Assembly: GCA_023251455.1 (NCBI GenBank)
Contig: JAHEYT010000041.1
Span: 1-58,744 of the forward strand
Direction of reading: 5' to 3'
From: Bacteroidota bacterium
GTDB taxonomy: Bacteria; Bacteroidota; Bacteroidia; Bacteroidales; Prolixibacteraceae
Length of the DNA stretch: 58,744 nucleotides
The notes beneath the pieces were generated by a model. The model saw only the letters and a program-made list of their open reading frames with translations. It was not told the origin of the DNA and searched no databases. The translations under genes were made by a program, and so were the position numbers. This document shows, piece by piece, positions 42,397-50,924 of the stretch (its first letter is position 1; each line of letters opens with the position of its first letter).

Positions 42397-43851
42397 CTAT
42401 ACTACATAGGTTCTCGAAGTGGTGTCTCCACCTCTTCCGGTCCAGTTGGTGTGGAAGAATTCGCCGCGTGGTTTGTCGGTACGTTCGTAGGTGTGAGCGC
42501 CGAAATAGTCGCGCTGAGCCTGTAACAGGTTTGCTGGCAAACGTTCGCTGCGGAATCCGTCGAAATAGCAAAGTGCTGAAGTCAATGCAGGAACAGGGAT
42601 TCCATTTGTCAATGCGGTGGCACAAACACGACGCCATCCGGCCTGAGCTTTTTCAACAATTTCTTTGAAATGCGGATCGAGCAACAAGTTCGATAATGTT
42701 GGGTTTTTGTCGAATGCTGTTTTGATATCACCCAAGAATCTTGAACGGATGATGCAACCACCACGCCACATCAAAGCGATACCACCATAATTGAGGTTCC
42801 AACCGTATTCTTTGGCAGCTTCCATCATCAGGTTGTAACCTTGTGCATAGGAAATAATTTTAGCTCCAAACAAAGCATCTTTCAGGTCGGAAATCATCTG
42901 TGCTTTGTCGATGGTTTTGTCAACAGTTGGTCCGCTGATCACTTTCGAAGCTTCAACGCGCATGTCTTTCTGAGCCGATAAACAACGTGCAAATACTGAT
43001 TCTCCAATCAAGGTCAATGGAATTCCGAGATCAAGGGCAGAAACGGCAGTCCATTTTCCGGTACCTTTTTGTCCGGCGGTGTCGAGGATTTTTTCAACCA
43101 AAGCGTCACCATTTTCGTCACGATAACCCAAAATGTCGCGGGTAATTTCAATCAGGTACGAATCCAGATCGCCTTCATTGTATTTTTTGAAAACGTCATG
43201 CATTTCGTCAGCGCTCAGGCCCAGCATTTCTTTCATCAGCTGGTAAGCTTCGCAGATGATCTGCATGTCGCCATACTCGATACCGTTGTGAACCATTTTT
43301 ACGAAGTGACCGGCACCGCCTTCGCCAACCCAGTCGCAGCAAGGTGATCCGTCTTCCACTTTAGCCGAAACAGCCTGGAAAATTTCTTTCACTGCTGGCC
43401 AGGCTGCAGGTGATCCGCCAGGCATCATTGAAGGTCCTAACAGAGCGCCTTCTTCACCGCCTGAAACGCCTGTTCCGATGAAAAGCAAGCCTTTGCTTTC
43501 AACATATTTGGTGCGGCGAATGGTGTCAGGGAAATGCGAGTTTCCACCGTCAATAATGATATCGCCCGGTTCCAGGTGAGGAATAATCAGTTCGATAAAA
43601 TCATCAACCGGTTGTCCGGCTTTAACCAACATCATCACTTTGCGGGGACGTTCCAGCGAAGCGCACAATTCGGCAATCGAATGGGCACCAATGAAGTTTT
43701 TACCAGCGCCCCTACCAGCCATAAACTCGTCGACGCGAGCGGTTGTGCGGTTAAAAACGCCTACGGTAAAGCCTTTGCTTTCCATGTTCAATACCAGGTT
43801 TTCGCCCATCACGGCCAACCCGATCAATCCAATGTCTGCTAATTTTTTCAT
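42397..43851 (-). CDS. gnd: 6-phosphogluconate dehydrogenase (decarboxylating)
   Basis: Oxidises 6-phosphogluconate to ribulose 5-phosphate and CO2, using NADP or NAD, in the pentose phosphate pathway. The 484-residue protein has the Rossmann start IGLIGLAVMGENLVLNM, GTGVSGGEEGALLGPSMMPGG (near residue 128), KMVHNGIEYGDMQ (catalytic Lys and His, near 185), and a C-terminal TNWTGRGGDTTS tail as in long dimeric Gnd. It is the last gene of the leftward sugar-acid operon, after pdxB with a CACATAG-type inverted repeat between. Confidence 0.95.
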   Translation of the reverse strand: MKKLADIGLIGLAVMGENLVLNMESKGFTVGVFNRTTARVDEFMAGRGAGKNFIGAHSIAELCASLERPRKVMMLVKAGQPVDDFIELIIPHLEPGDIIIDGGNSHFPDTIRRTKYVESKGLLFIGTGVSGGEEGALLGPSMMPGGSPAAWPAVKEIFQAVSAKVEDGSPCCDWVGEGGAGHFVKMVHNGIEYGDMQIICEAYQLMKEMLGLSADEMHDVFKKYNEGDLDSYLIEITRDILGYRDENGDALVEKILDTAGQKGTGKWTAVSALDLGIPLTLIGESVFARCLSAQKDMRVEASKVISGPTVDKTIDKAQMISDLKDALFGAKIISYAQGYNLMMEAAKEYGWNLNYGGIALMWRGGCIIRSRFLGDIKTAFDKNPTLSNLLLDPHFKEIVEKAQAGWRRVCATALTNGIPVPALTSALCYFDGFRSERLPANLLQAQRDYFGAHTYERTDKPRGEFFHTNWTGRGGDTTSRTYVV

Positions 43852-43880
43852 TTTGTATAGTTAATAATTCATATTTTAGT

Positions 43881-43957
43881 TTGAACCATATAGACACATA
43901 GGGCACATAGATTAGATTCTATCTTTTCCCTATTGTGTTCTATGTGCCTATGTGGTT
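43881..43957. repeat. CACATAG-type inverted repeat, copy 1 (gnd/pdxB gap)
   Basis: Arms TTGAACCATATAGACACATA... (43881-43910) and CTATTGTGTTCTATGTGCCT... (43928-43957), each built of three NCACATAG-like units. The right arm overlaps the 3' end of pdxB and contributes its last Thr-Thr-stop codons (ACC ACA TAG). Confidence 0.8.
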
Positions 43958-45078
43958 TGTATATTAAAACCTAGTTTTTTTAATATTTCTAAAGTTCCGT
44001 CAGGCAAATTTCTCGGAACAATTGTAAACGCCGGAAACTCCCTTCTTACCGGGTAATCGCCTCTCAATTGCTCGAATTGCGCAGTGTTTTTCCTGAAATC
44101 CTGATCGTCATTCCGGATGTCGTAGGTGTGCATTATGGCTTTGGAAACAATTTTCTGTTCGCTCAGTCCTGTTCCGTCGAGTTCAAAAACCGGGTTAGCC
44201 GGAAGTTCTACTCCTGAAGGATGCCAGCTTTCCAATCCAAGTCCAAAGAATTGACTGATAGCATGAACGCTCATTTCAGTTCCGGTAGCTTTTCCATCTT
44301 TCGAATAACCGGCAATGTGCGGTGTTGCTATTTCGGTTATCGCCAACAATTCCAGATCAATATCCGGTTCATTTTCCCAACAGTCGCATACAAATCCTGA
44401 AATTAGATTGCTTTTCAGTGCAACTTTTACTGACAGCGTATCAATCACTTCTCCACGGCACGAGTTGATCAGAATTGGTTTCTTTTTCAATCCTGAGAAG
44501 AATGCTTCATTGCCCAAATGGAATGTGGTATCTTCGCCTTTCATATTCAGCGGAACATGCAGGGTAATAATATCGGCTTCGTCCATCACCTGTTTCAGGT
44601 TGACAAAAGCGGCAGAACCTTCGGCACGTTCACGTGGCGGGTCATTCAACAGGACTTTCATGCCAAATAAATTGCAAATGCGGGCAACTTTGCTTCCAAC
44701 ATTTCCAACGCCAACCACTCCAATACACAAATCCTTCAGTTGAAGATTTTTCCTCTCGGCCAAAACCATCAATGTGGAGGCAATATATTGTTCCACCGAT
44801 TTGCTGTTGCATCCAGGTGCGTTGGTCCAGCGAATTCCTGCAGCATCGCAATAATCGGTGTCAATATGGTCATAGCCAATGGTTGCAGTGGCGATGAATT
44901 TAACAGATGAACCGGTCAACAATTTTTCGTTGCAGATGGTGCGGGTGCGGGTCACAATCGCATCGGCATCTTTCACCACTTCCGAAGTAGTTTTTGATCC
45001 GGGCAGGTAGACAACCTCAGCTACTCCTTCAAAAGCGCCGCGGATATATGGGATTTTATCGTCGATTATAATCTTCAT
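43948..45078 (-). CDS. pdxB: 4-phosphoerythronate dehydrogenase
   Basis: Oxidises 4-phospho-D-erythronate in the DXP-dependent route to pyridoxal phosphate. The 376-residue D-2-hydroxyacid dehydrogenase shows TATIGYDHIDTDYC near residue 65, the NAD motif GVVGVGNVGSKVARIC near 118, catalytic-type residues in NSCRGEVID and CDCWENEPDID, and the PdxB-specific C-terminal domain (FPAFTIVPRNLPD-type end). Its last codons (Thr-Thr-stop) come from the flanking CACATAG repeat. It lies inside the leftward sugar-acid operon, perhaps by chance or to link aldonate metabolism to vitamin B6. Confidence 0.93.
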   Translation of the reverse strand: MKIIIDDKIPYIRGAFEGVAEVVYLPGSKTTSEVVKDADAIVTRTRTICNEKLLTGSSVKFIATATIGYDHIDTDYCDAAGIRWTNAPGCNSKSVEQYIASTLMVLAERKNLQLKDLCIGVVGVGNVGSKVARICNLFGMKVLLNDPPRERAEGSAAFVNLKQVMDEADIITLHVPLNMKGEDTTFHLGNEAFFSGLKKKPILINSCRGEVIDTLSVKVALKSNLISGFVCDCWENEPDIDLELLAITEIATPHIAGYSKDGKATGTEMSVHAISQFFGLGLESWHPSGVELPANPVFELDGTGLSEQKIVSKAIMHTYDIRNDDQDFRKNTAQFEQLRGDYPVRREFPAFTIVPRNLPDGTLEILKKLGFNIQTT

Positions 45079-45090
45079 ATTTTGTTAGTT

Positions 45091-45194
45091 GAACCACATA
45101 GACACATAGATCACATAGTTTTTTTTTTGCTGTCTATTTGATTATTAGCTTGGTTTTTAAGTTATTTCTATGTGTTCTATGTGCCTATGTGGTT
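45091..45194. repeat. CACATAG-type inverted repeat, copy 2 (pdxB/Gfo gap)
   Basis: Left arm GAACCACATAGACACATAGA... (45091-45118), right arm CTATGTGTTCTATGTGCCTA... (45168-45194), with about 50 bases of T-rich spacer. The right arm overlaps the end of the Gfo/Idh gene and supplies its ACC ACA TAG. Confidence 0.8.
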
Positions 45195-46189
45195 AATTTT
45201 TTATAATACTCTTTCACAATTTCTTCCAGAACCCAACTGGTACGGGCTGCAGATTTTCCGGTACTAACACATTCGCTTTCAGTCCGTAATGTTTTTACAA
45301 CCTGATCAATTAGATTGTGCTGTATATTTTCAGGATTTTGAGAGCTGAAACTGACTGTTCCTTCCGGAGTTGCCAGTATTACATCGCCATGCTGAAAACT
45401 GGAGAAACTGAGTTTGCCTTTGGTGCCGAATATTTCAATGGTATCTTCTTCGCTTCCTTTGGCGACAACAAAACACCAGCTTCCAGTGCCAATGACCCCG
45501 TTTCCAAAGCGAAAGGTTCCGGTAACAGTATCTTCAGTTTCGTACAATCCTGCCTGATTTACAGCTAAGCCATGAACCTGAATGACCGGACCGAACAAAA
45601 AATCAAGGTAATCGAACTGATGGGACCCTAAATCATAAAAATAACCGGCGCCAGCAATCTCCGGATTAACATGCCAGAATTGAGTTTCAGGGTTTAAATC
45701 ACGTTCTGGAACCGATTTATGCAGGCGAACATTTACCGTCAATGGCTTACCAATAATCCCATTGTCAATCAGCTCTTTAACTTTTAAAAAAGCAGGAAGA
45801 GTCCGTCGATAATAAGCTACAAAAAGCGGCATTCCTGTTTCCTCTGAGACGCGCATCATTTCCTGACACTCCTGATAGTTTCTTGCCATGGGTTTTTCCA
45901 CATAAACCGGTTTTCCGGCTTTCATGGCTGCAATGGCATACGAAGCATGGGTATCAGGCGGAGTCGCAATGTAAACAGCATTAACTTCAGGATCATTAAT
46001 CAACTGATCAGCATCGGCATACCATTTTGGCACGCCATGACGTTTGGCGTAATCCTCGGCCAAAGCCCCGTTCCGGCGCATCACAGCAACCAATCGGGAA
46101 TGCTCCACCTTGTTAAAGGCCGGACCACTCTTCAGCTCGGTCACGTTTCCGCAGCCAATAATTCCCCAGTTTACTTCTTTCAGTGTCAT
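45185..46189 (-). CDS. Gfo/Idh/MocA-family oxidoreductase
   Basis: 334 residues. NAD(P)-binding domain with GIIGCGNVTELKSGPAF near residue 10, then the family motif GKPVYVEKPMARN (Lys of EKP, near residue 95), and a C-terminal alpha/beta substrate domain with GGxGxFYDLGSHQFDYL-like wording (AGYFYDLGSHQFDYLDFLFG near 185). Oxidises or reduces a sugar, sugar acid or inositol derivative in the cytoplasm. Gene order points to a sugar acid. The substrate is unknown. Its terminal Thr-Thr-stop is encoded by the CACATAG repeat. Confidence 0.9.
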   Translation of the reverse strand: MTLKEVNWGIIGCGNVTELKSGPAFNKVEHSRLVAVMRRNGALAEDYAKRHGVPKWYADADQLINDPEVNAVYIATPPDTHASYAIAAMKAGKPVYVEKPMARNYQECQEMMRVSEETGMPLFVAYYRRTLPAFLKVKELIDNGIIGKPLTVNVRLHKSVPERDLNPETQFWHVNPEIAGAGYFYDLGSHQFDYLDFLFGPVIQVHGLAVNQAGLYETEDTVTGTFRFGNGVIGTGSWCFVVAKGSEEDTIEIFGTKGKLSFSSFQHGDVILATPEGTVSFSSQNPENIQHNLIDQVVKTLRTESECVSTGKSAARTSWVLEEIVKEYYKKLTT

Positions 46190-46201
46190 AGTTATTTTTT
46201 A

Positions 46202-46264
46202 GAACCACATAGGCATATAGGCCACATAGTTTTTTCTATTGTGTTCTATGTGTCTGTGCAGTTC
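46202..46264. repeat. CACATAG-type inverted repeat, copy 3 (Gfo/LarA gap)
   Basis: Arms GAACCACATAGGCATATAGG... (46202-46229) and CTATTGTGTTCTATGTGTCT... (46236-46264) with a loop of only six T, so this copy is a compact hairpin with several mismatches. Confidence 0.8.
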
Positions 46265-46269
46265 AAATA

Positions 46270-47559
46270 TTAGTATTTAAACCGATCTTTAAATGCCCAC
46301 AAACCCAACGCTGGATTTGAAATGTAGAAGATTTCTTCTCCGTCTGCCATGACATTGTATCCATCGCGCAATTTAGCGGGATCATATTTAGCAGTTACTT
46401 CGTCAATGTCAGCATACTTAAAGCCAACACTTTCGATTTCAGCCTGAGTCAGGTTTTCCTTTCCTTTTCCGGGGCAATATGTGATGCTGAACCGACCTTC
46501 TGAAGAACCATGAATCAGGTGAGCCGCTGCACTTAAATTGTTGCGCAGTTCTTCATTCTCGTCACAGGCTTTCAAGGTTGCCGGAGTTCCAAAGTAACCG
46601 TATTTGCGGATCAAACGGTCGATTTCCTTGTCTTCGCCAAATTCTTTCAGAGCTGGAGCCAAAACGATCAATTCACCATCATCGTCAATGGCCATGCGGG
46701 TACGGTAAACCGATTTGTTGCCCAGCCATGTACTTTTAAATTCGGTAGGATCGAGGTAAACCACCACTTTTTTCAGTGGTTTGTCGAGCATTTCGAAGTT
46801 GACCAGCAAAGCCAGTTTGGCCGCTTTGTCGAACACTTCAAAGTCATCGCCGATAAACAATCCGCGGGTTTTGATCTTGCCATCAGTTTTGTCCAGTCCA
46901 ACTACAGTTTGCACATAAACAATCGGCATGTGATTGGTGAAATTATCCGAGGCATAGTTGAAAATGCGGCGTACCGGTGTGTCGGCATGACCCATCATCT
47001 TCTCCATTCCATAAGCTGCGCCCACAAAATGGCTTTTGTTGATGCCTTCCACACCGCCGGTTCCGACGAAAATATTTTTGTTGTAATTGGCCATTCCCAC
47101 TACTTCGTGAGGAACCACTTGTCCGATCGACAAAATCAGATCGAAGTTTCCTTCAATCAATAACTTGTTGACCTGTGCGGGCCACGGAAATTCAACTGCT
47201 CCGCCCGAAACTTCTTTGACGAATTCGGCAGGAACAGTACCAACAGTCACCACATCATTCCGCCAGTCATGTTCACGAATGAGCGATGCGGGCATAGAAC
47301 CAAACATGTGCGAAATCTGGTGATCTGTCATTGGCGAATGTGTTCCCAGTGCGGGAAGCACGTCAGTCAAGGCATCGCCGTAAAACTGCCAGGTCATTTC
47401 GGTCAGCTCTCCGGCACGACTTGGTAAACGCGTGTAATCCGGCGGAATAGCCAGTACTTTCGTTTTCTTGCCAATTTTTTCAAATGCTTCAAACAGACCC
47501 TTCTTCAAATCATCCGCACTTAATTCCAGTTCTGTTGAGCCAATCTGATAATATAACAT
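46270..47559 (-). CDS. LarA-superfamily nickel-pincer hydroxyacid racemase/epimerase (DUF2088)
   Basis: 429 residues matching the lactate racemase superfamily: IPPDYTRLPSRAG (the DxTR motif, near residue 41), LGTHSPMTDHQ (His, near 74), VVPHEVVGMANYNKN (His and the Lys position that binds the pyridinium cofactor, near 150), then KSHFVGAAYGMEKM. The superfamily inverts the alpha-carbon of 2-hydroxyacids and includes sugar-acid 2-epimerases, so an aldonate such as mannonate or gluconate is a sensible substrate in this operon (inference). The cofactor-making larB, larC and larE genes are not in the window. Confidence 0.82.
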   Translation of the reverse strand: MLYYQIGSTELELSADDLKKGLFEAFEKIGKKTKVLAIPPDYTRLPSRAGELTEMTWQFYGDALTDVLPALGTHSPMTDHQISHMFGSMPASLIREHDWRNDVVTVGTVPAEFVKEVSGGAVEFPWPAQVNKLLIEGNFDLILSIGQVVPHEVVGMANYNKNIFVGTGGVEGINKSHFVGAAYGMEKMMGHADTPVRRIFNYASDNFTNHMPIVYVQTVVGLDKTDGKIKTRGLFIGDDFEVFDKAAKLALLVNFEMLDKPLKKVVVYLDPTEFKSTWLGNKSVYRTRMAIDDDGELIVLAPALKEFGEDKEIDRLIRKYGYFGTPATLKACDENEELRNNLSAAAHLIHGSSEGRFSITYCPGKGKENLTQAEIESVGFKYADIDEVTAKYDPAKLRDGYNVMADGEEIFYISNPALGLWAFKDRFKY

Positions 47560-47580
47560 GTTTTTATTTTTTAAATTAAA

Positions 47581-47645
47581 CTATTGTGTTCTATGTGTCT
47601 ATGTGGTAAAAATTTATGAACCACATAGGCACATAGAACACATAG
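47581..47645. repeat. CACATAG-type inverted repeat, copy 4 (LarA/kinase gap), opposite arm order
   Basis: CTATTGTGTTCTATGTGTCT... (47581-47607), a 10-base loop, then GAACCACATAGGCACATAGA... (47618-47645). Here the GAACC ends face the loop, the reverse of copies 1-3. Confidence 0.8.
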
Positions 47646-47654
47646 AAAAATGAA

Positions 47655-48734
47655 TTAGCGTTTGACGCGCGCATTTCCGCCCCAGATGCTCCAAACCATT
47701 TCTTCATCAGCTGGTTGTGCATAGTCGGTGAGGAATGTGGTTGCCAGCGCGCCGGTTGCCCAGCCAAATTGCGGCCATTTTTCAGGTGTCCAACCTTTCA
47801 GAATGCCATAAAGCAACCCGCCAACAAAACCGTCGCCACCGCCAATGCGGTCGAGAACAGTAATTTTGCGTGGTTCGATTACCTGCCAGTCGTTGCCTTC
47901 GAGCATAATGGCGCCCCAAAGGTGTTCGTTGGCGCTGATCACCTGACGCAGCGTAGTTGCAAATACCGATGCATTCGGGAAAGCTTCTTTTACGCGGTTA
48001 ATCATGCCTTTGAATCCATCGATTTCGGCTTCAATACCTTTACCGCCTGCTTCCGGCCCCTGAATGCCTAAACAAAGTTGGAAATCTTCTTCGTTACCAA
48101 TCAGGATGTCAGCTACCGAAGCTATTTCAGTAAAGCTTTCGCGCAATTCCTTGTCTCGTCCTTTCCAGAACGAAGCGCGGTAATTCAGGTCGAATGAAAT
48201 GCGTGTTCCATATTTTTTTGCTGCACGGGCAATTTCCAGACAGAAAGTTGTTGTTTCGTGAGATAAGGCGCCAATCAATCCCGAAAGGTGAACAATCTGA
48301 ACACCTTCCTGACCGAAAATACGTTCCAGATCGAAATCTTTCACGTTCAATGTACGTCCAACCTCACCGGCACGGTCGTTTTGTACGCGCGGGCCGCGGG
48401 TTCCGAAACCACTGTCGGCAATGTTGAACTGGTGACGATAACCCCAAGGGTCGGCTTGTACCACTTCAGGTCCTTCGTAATCCATGTTCCGACTGCGGAG
48501 GCTGCTTTTTATGAATTGAGCAATCGGGCTATCCTTCACAAAAGTGGTGAGCACTTTTACCGGAAGTCCGAGTGACGAAGAGATATTTGCAACATTGGTT
48601 TCAGCGCTGGTAGCCTGCATTTCGAAGAGGTTGCTACAGTGTACCGGCTGTCCGTTTACCGGTGTAATGCGAACACCCATGCTGGTTGCCACTAACAGGG
48701 AATATTTACAGTCTTTTTTTAATTCGAAGGCCAT
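47655..48734 (-). CDS. PfkB-family sugar-acid kinase (2-keto-3-deoxygluconate kinase-like)
   Basis: 359 residues related to the KdgK-like gene at 53944. The sugar-binding N-terminus reads SAETNVANISSSLGLPV (near residue 42), the NIADSGFGTRG segment follows, and the C-terminal signature is DRIGGGDGFVGGLLYG (near residue 294), with Gly replacing Ala in the usual GAGD turn and the catalytic Asp kept. It probably phosphorylates 2-keto-3-deoxygluconate or a related keto acid. Two such kinases in one regulon suggest different substrates, or isozymes. It is the second gene of the leftward operon, between the SDR and LarA-like genes. Confidence 0.87.
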   Translation of the reverse strand: MAFELKKDCKYSLLVATSMGVRITPVNGQPVHCSNLFEMQATSAETNVANISSSLGLPVKVLTTFVKDSPIAQFIKSSLRSRNMDYEGPEVVQADPWGYRHQFNIADSGFGTRGPRVQNDRAGEVGRTLNVKDFDLERIFGQEGVQIVHLSGLIGALSHETTTFCLEIARAAKKYGTRISFDLNYRASFWKGRDKELRESFTEIASVADILIGNEEDFQLCLGIQGPEAGGKGIEAEIDGFKGMINRVKEAFPNASVFATTLRQVISANEHLWGAIMLEGNDWQVIEPRKITVLDRIGGGDGFVGGLLYGILKGWTPEKWPQFGWATGALATTFLTDYAQPADEEMVWSIWGGNARVKR

Positions 48735-48806
48735 TGTATTTGTGATTTATGAGTTGTTATTTATTATTTGTTTTGAAATGTTAGTTCAAAGCTTAAATCT
48801 CATTTT

Positions 48807-48842
48807 TTCCAACACTTGGAATTTGAAACCTGGAACTTGGAA
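48807..48842. repeat. TTGGAA-type repeat (copy 2)
   Basis: CTTGGAATTTGAAACCTGGA... (48815-48842) matches the right arm of copy 1. A short mirror, TTCCA/TGGAA, sits at its left side (48807-48821). It lies in the gap after the SDR gene, which ends at 48848. Confidence 0.55.
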
Positions 48843-48847
48843 CTCGT

Positions 48848-49699
48848 TTATACTCCTCCAAACGCGCTGTATCCACCGTCAACAGGAACAACAATTCCGG
48901 TAATGAACGACGAAACATCAGAAAGAAGGAATAGGGTAGCACCCTGTAAATCTTCCGGTTCGCCGAATTTGCCCATTGGTGTGTTGTTTACAATCTTTTG
49001 GCCGCGTGGAGAAAAGCCTCCGGTTTCTTTATCGAGAACTAAAAAACGATTCTGGTCAGTAATGAAAAAACCCGGGGCAATTGCATTTACACGAACTCCT
49101 ACCTTTGCCAAATGAACGGAAAGCCATTCAGTGAAATTGTTGATCGACGCTTTAGCAGCCGAGTAAGCAGGGATTTTAGTCAACGGTTTGTACGAGTTCA
49201 TTGACGAAACGTTTAGAACCACACCTTTTTTATTCTTCAGCATATCGGTTGTGAAAACCATGGATGGGAGCAGAGTTCCTTTGAAATTGAGGGCAAATAC
49301 TTTGTCGAAACCGTCCATTTCGAGTCCGTAGAATGTGTCTTCCAGATGATCGAGGCTGTTTTCGTCCATTTGCTCCACTTTGGTGGTTGCGGTTGGGTGA
49401 TTTCCTCCGGCGCCATTAATCAGCATATCAATGTCACCCAGTTTTTCATTAATGATTTGTTTGGCTTTGATCAAAGACTCTTTGTCTAAGACATTGGCTT
49501 CAACGCCAATTACATCAGCATTATATTCTTTTGAAATTTCAGCAGCTACTCTTTCGGCTGTTTCCTTGTTAAGATCGGCTATTGCAACTTTAACCCCTAC
49601 CGAGGCCATTGCTTTAACCATCGCTGAACCGATAACTCCGCCGCCACCGGTGATTACACATACCTTACCACTTAGGTCATTAAAACTGATTGGATTCAT
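48848..49699 (-). CDS. SDR-family fructuronate reductase / D-mannonate oxidoreductase
   Basis: 283 residues of the classical short-chain dehydrogenase family: TGGGGVIGSAMVKA (NAD(P) motif, residues 17-30), INGAGGNHP near 90, catalytic Ser in VSSMNSY near 158, YSAAK (Tyr and Lys, near 172), and IAPGFFITDQNRF after it. Long GNHP-type SDRs of this sort reduce D-fructuronate to D-mannonate, replacing classical UxuB (as B. subtilis YjmF). Position between the LacI-type regulator and the kinase in the hexuronate regulon supports this. Not proven by sequence alone. Confidence 0.85.
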   Translation of the reverse strand: MNPISFNDLSGKVCVITGGGGVIGSAMVKAMASVGVKVAIADLNKETAERVAAEISKEYNADVIGVEANVLDKESLIKAKQIINEKLGDIDMLINGAGGNHPTATTKVEQMDENSLDHLEDTFYGLEMDGFDKVFALNFKGTLLPSMVFTTDMLKNKKGVVLNVSSMNSYKPLTKIPAYSAAKASINNFTEWLSVHLAKVGVRVNAIAPGFFITDQNRFLVLDKETGGFSPRGQKIVNNTPMGKFGEPEDLQGATLFLLSDVSSFITGIVVPVDGGYSAFGGV

Positions 49700-49714
49700 T
49701 TTCTTATCGTTTAA

Positions 49715-50779
49715 TTATTTATAATAGTCCAGATTTTCTTTAGTAATGATATCGATGGAAGTATAGTTTTCGCTTTTTACCTCTTTTTTCAAAACCAGAT
49801 GTTCGAAAAGTGTGATAATCGCGTTGTATCCTTGTTCTTCCGGTCGCTGGCAGATCAGGAAGTCAACAATTCCTTTCTTCAGGAAACTGATGTTTTCTTT
49901 AATTAAATCGTGACCAATCACCCGAATGTTGGTTAGGTTTAGTTCTTCAAGAATATTGGCCAGGTAATAAACCTGAGAGTTGGTTACAAAAATTCCCTGA
50001 ATTTCGGGATTAGTTTGCAACAGTGCTTTGATTATATTTTGTGATTCTTCGGTAGTCGGATCAGCAATTTCCTGGGTAATCAGCTTTCTTTTTGTTTCAG
50101 GCTTGTTTTTGCTGAAATATTCATAAAATCCTTTCTCGCGTTGCACCAAATGGTTCATGTTATCCAACTCTTTGGCAAAATGCAAGATCAGGATTGAAGC
50201 TTCTGACGTAACGGAATAATCGAGCAATTTGGCTGCCAGTGTTCCCGATTGAAACGAATTCTGACCAATGAAACTTAGTTTACAACATTCATTGAGGTTC
50301 GAATCGATAAATACATAAGGAATGTTTCGTTTCTTCAATTCTTCAATAAACTCTTTTGATTCCCGGAGAAAGAACGGTGCAAGCAAAACTCCTTCAGGAT
50401 TATTTTCAAGAATTAACTCTGTTTCTTTGTTAAAGGTTAGTGGGTCAGACTGTTTGAAGAGATGAGTTGAAATATTTACCCCATATTGATGAATTTCTTC
50501 AAATGCTTTTCTGACGCCGATCAAGGGTTTATTCCAATACGATTCCGGAGAGATGGGTTCAGGCATGAGCAGGGCAAATGAAAATGTTTTTTTTGATGCC
50601 AGCGTGCTTGCAAGCAAGTTGGGTTGATATTCCATCTCATCAATAATCGTAAGTATTTTATCGCGGGTGGCTTTCGAAACTTCTCCGCGGTTGTGAATCA
50701 CACGGTCAACTGTTCCTATTGAAACGTTTGCTTTCTGTGCAATATCCTTAATTCGGGTTCGATTAATTGCTTTGATAAT
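49715..50779 (-). CDS. LacI-family regulator of hexuronate genes, with no usual start codon
   Basis: About 354 residues if started at ATT 50779. The N-terminal helix-turn-helix reads RIKDIAQKANVSIGTVDRVI followed by HNRGEVSKATRDKI, then the periplasmic-binding-protein-like sensor domain. No ATG, GTG or TTG lies upstream of the recognition helix: the codons after the in-frame TGA (50785-50783) are ATC, ATT, ATC, AAA, GCA. The first conventional start is GTG 50701, which would delete the DNA-binding helices. It is therefore started at a rare ATT/ATC, or the start was mutated. Divergent from uxaE over two matching operators. The predicted ligand is a hexuronate or keto-deoxy acid. Confidence 0.8.
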   Translation of the reverse strand: MIKAINRTRIKDIAQKANVSIGTVDRVIHNRGEVSKATRDKILTIIDEMEYQPNLLASTLASKKTFSFALLMPEPISPESYWNKPLIGVRKAFEEIHQYGVNISTHLFKQSDPLTFNKETELILENNPEGVLLAPFFLRESKEFIEELKKRNIPYVFIDSNLNECCKLSFIGQNSFQSGTLAAKLLDYSVTSEASILILHFAKELDNMNHLVQREKGFYEYFSKNKPETKRKLITQEIADPTTEESQNIIKALLQTNPEIQGIFVTNSQVYYLANILEELNLTNIRVIGHDLIKENISFLKKGIVDFLICQRPEEQGYNAIITLFEHLVLKKEVKSENYTSIDIITKENLDYYK

Positions 50780-50841
50780 GATTCAGTTTTAAGGTTTAAT
50801 TTGTTGTGCAGGAACAAAGCTATATAAATTTTCTTTGACGT

Positions 50842-50855
50842 CGTGTGCGAACACG
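50842..50855. promoter_or_regulatory. LacI-type operator 1
   Basis: CGTGTGCGAACACG, whose reverse complement CGTGTTCGCACACG differs from operator 2 at one base. It is closest to the LacI-family gene, so it may serve autoregulation. Confidence 0.75.
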
Positions 50856-50924
50856 GAAAAACTATTTTAAAACATTTTTTGCTATTTTTAGTTCATCACG
50901 GTTGCAGATTAAAGATATTGTCCA

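Noticed and set aside
43881..47645. CACATAG repeats as a CRISPR array
   Set aside because: Copies are kilobases apart, paired as inverted repeats, with no regular spacers and no cas genes.
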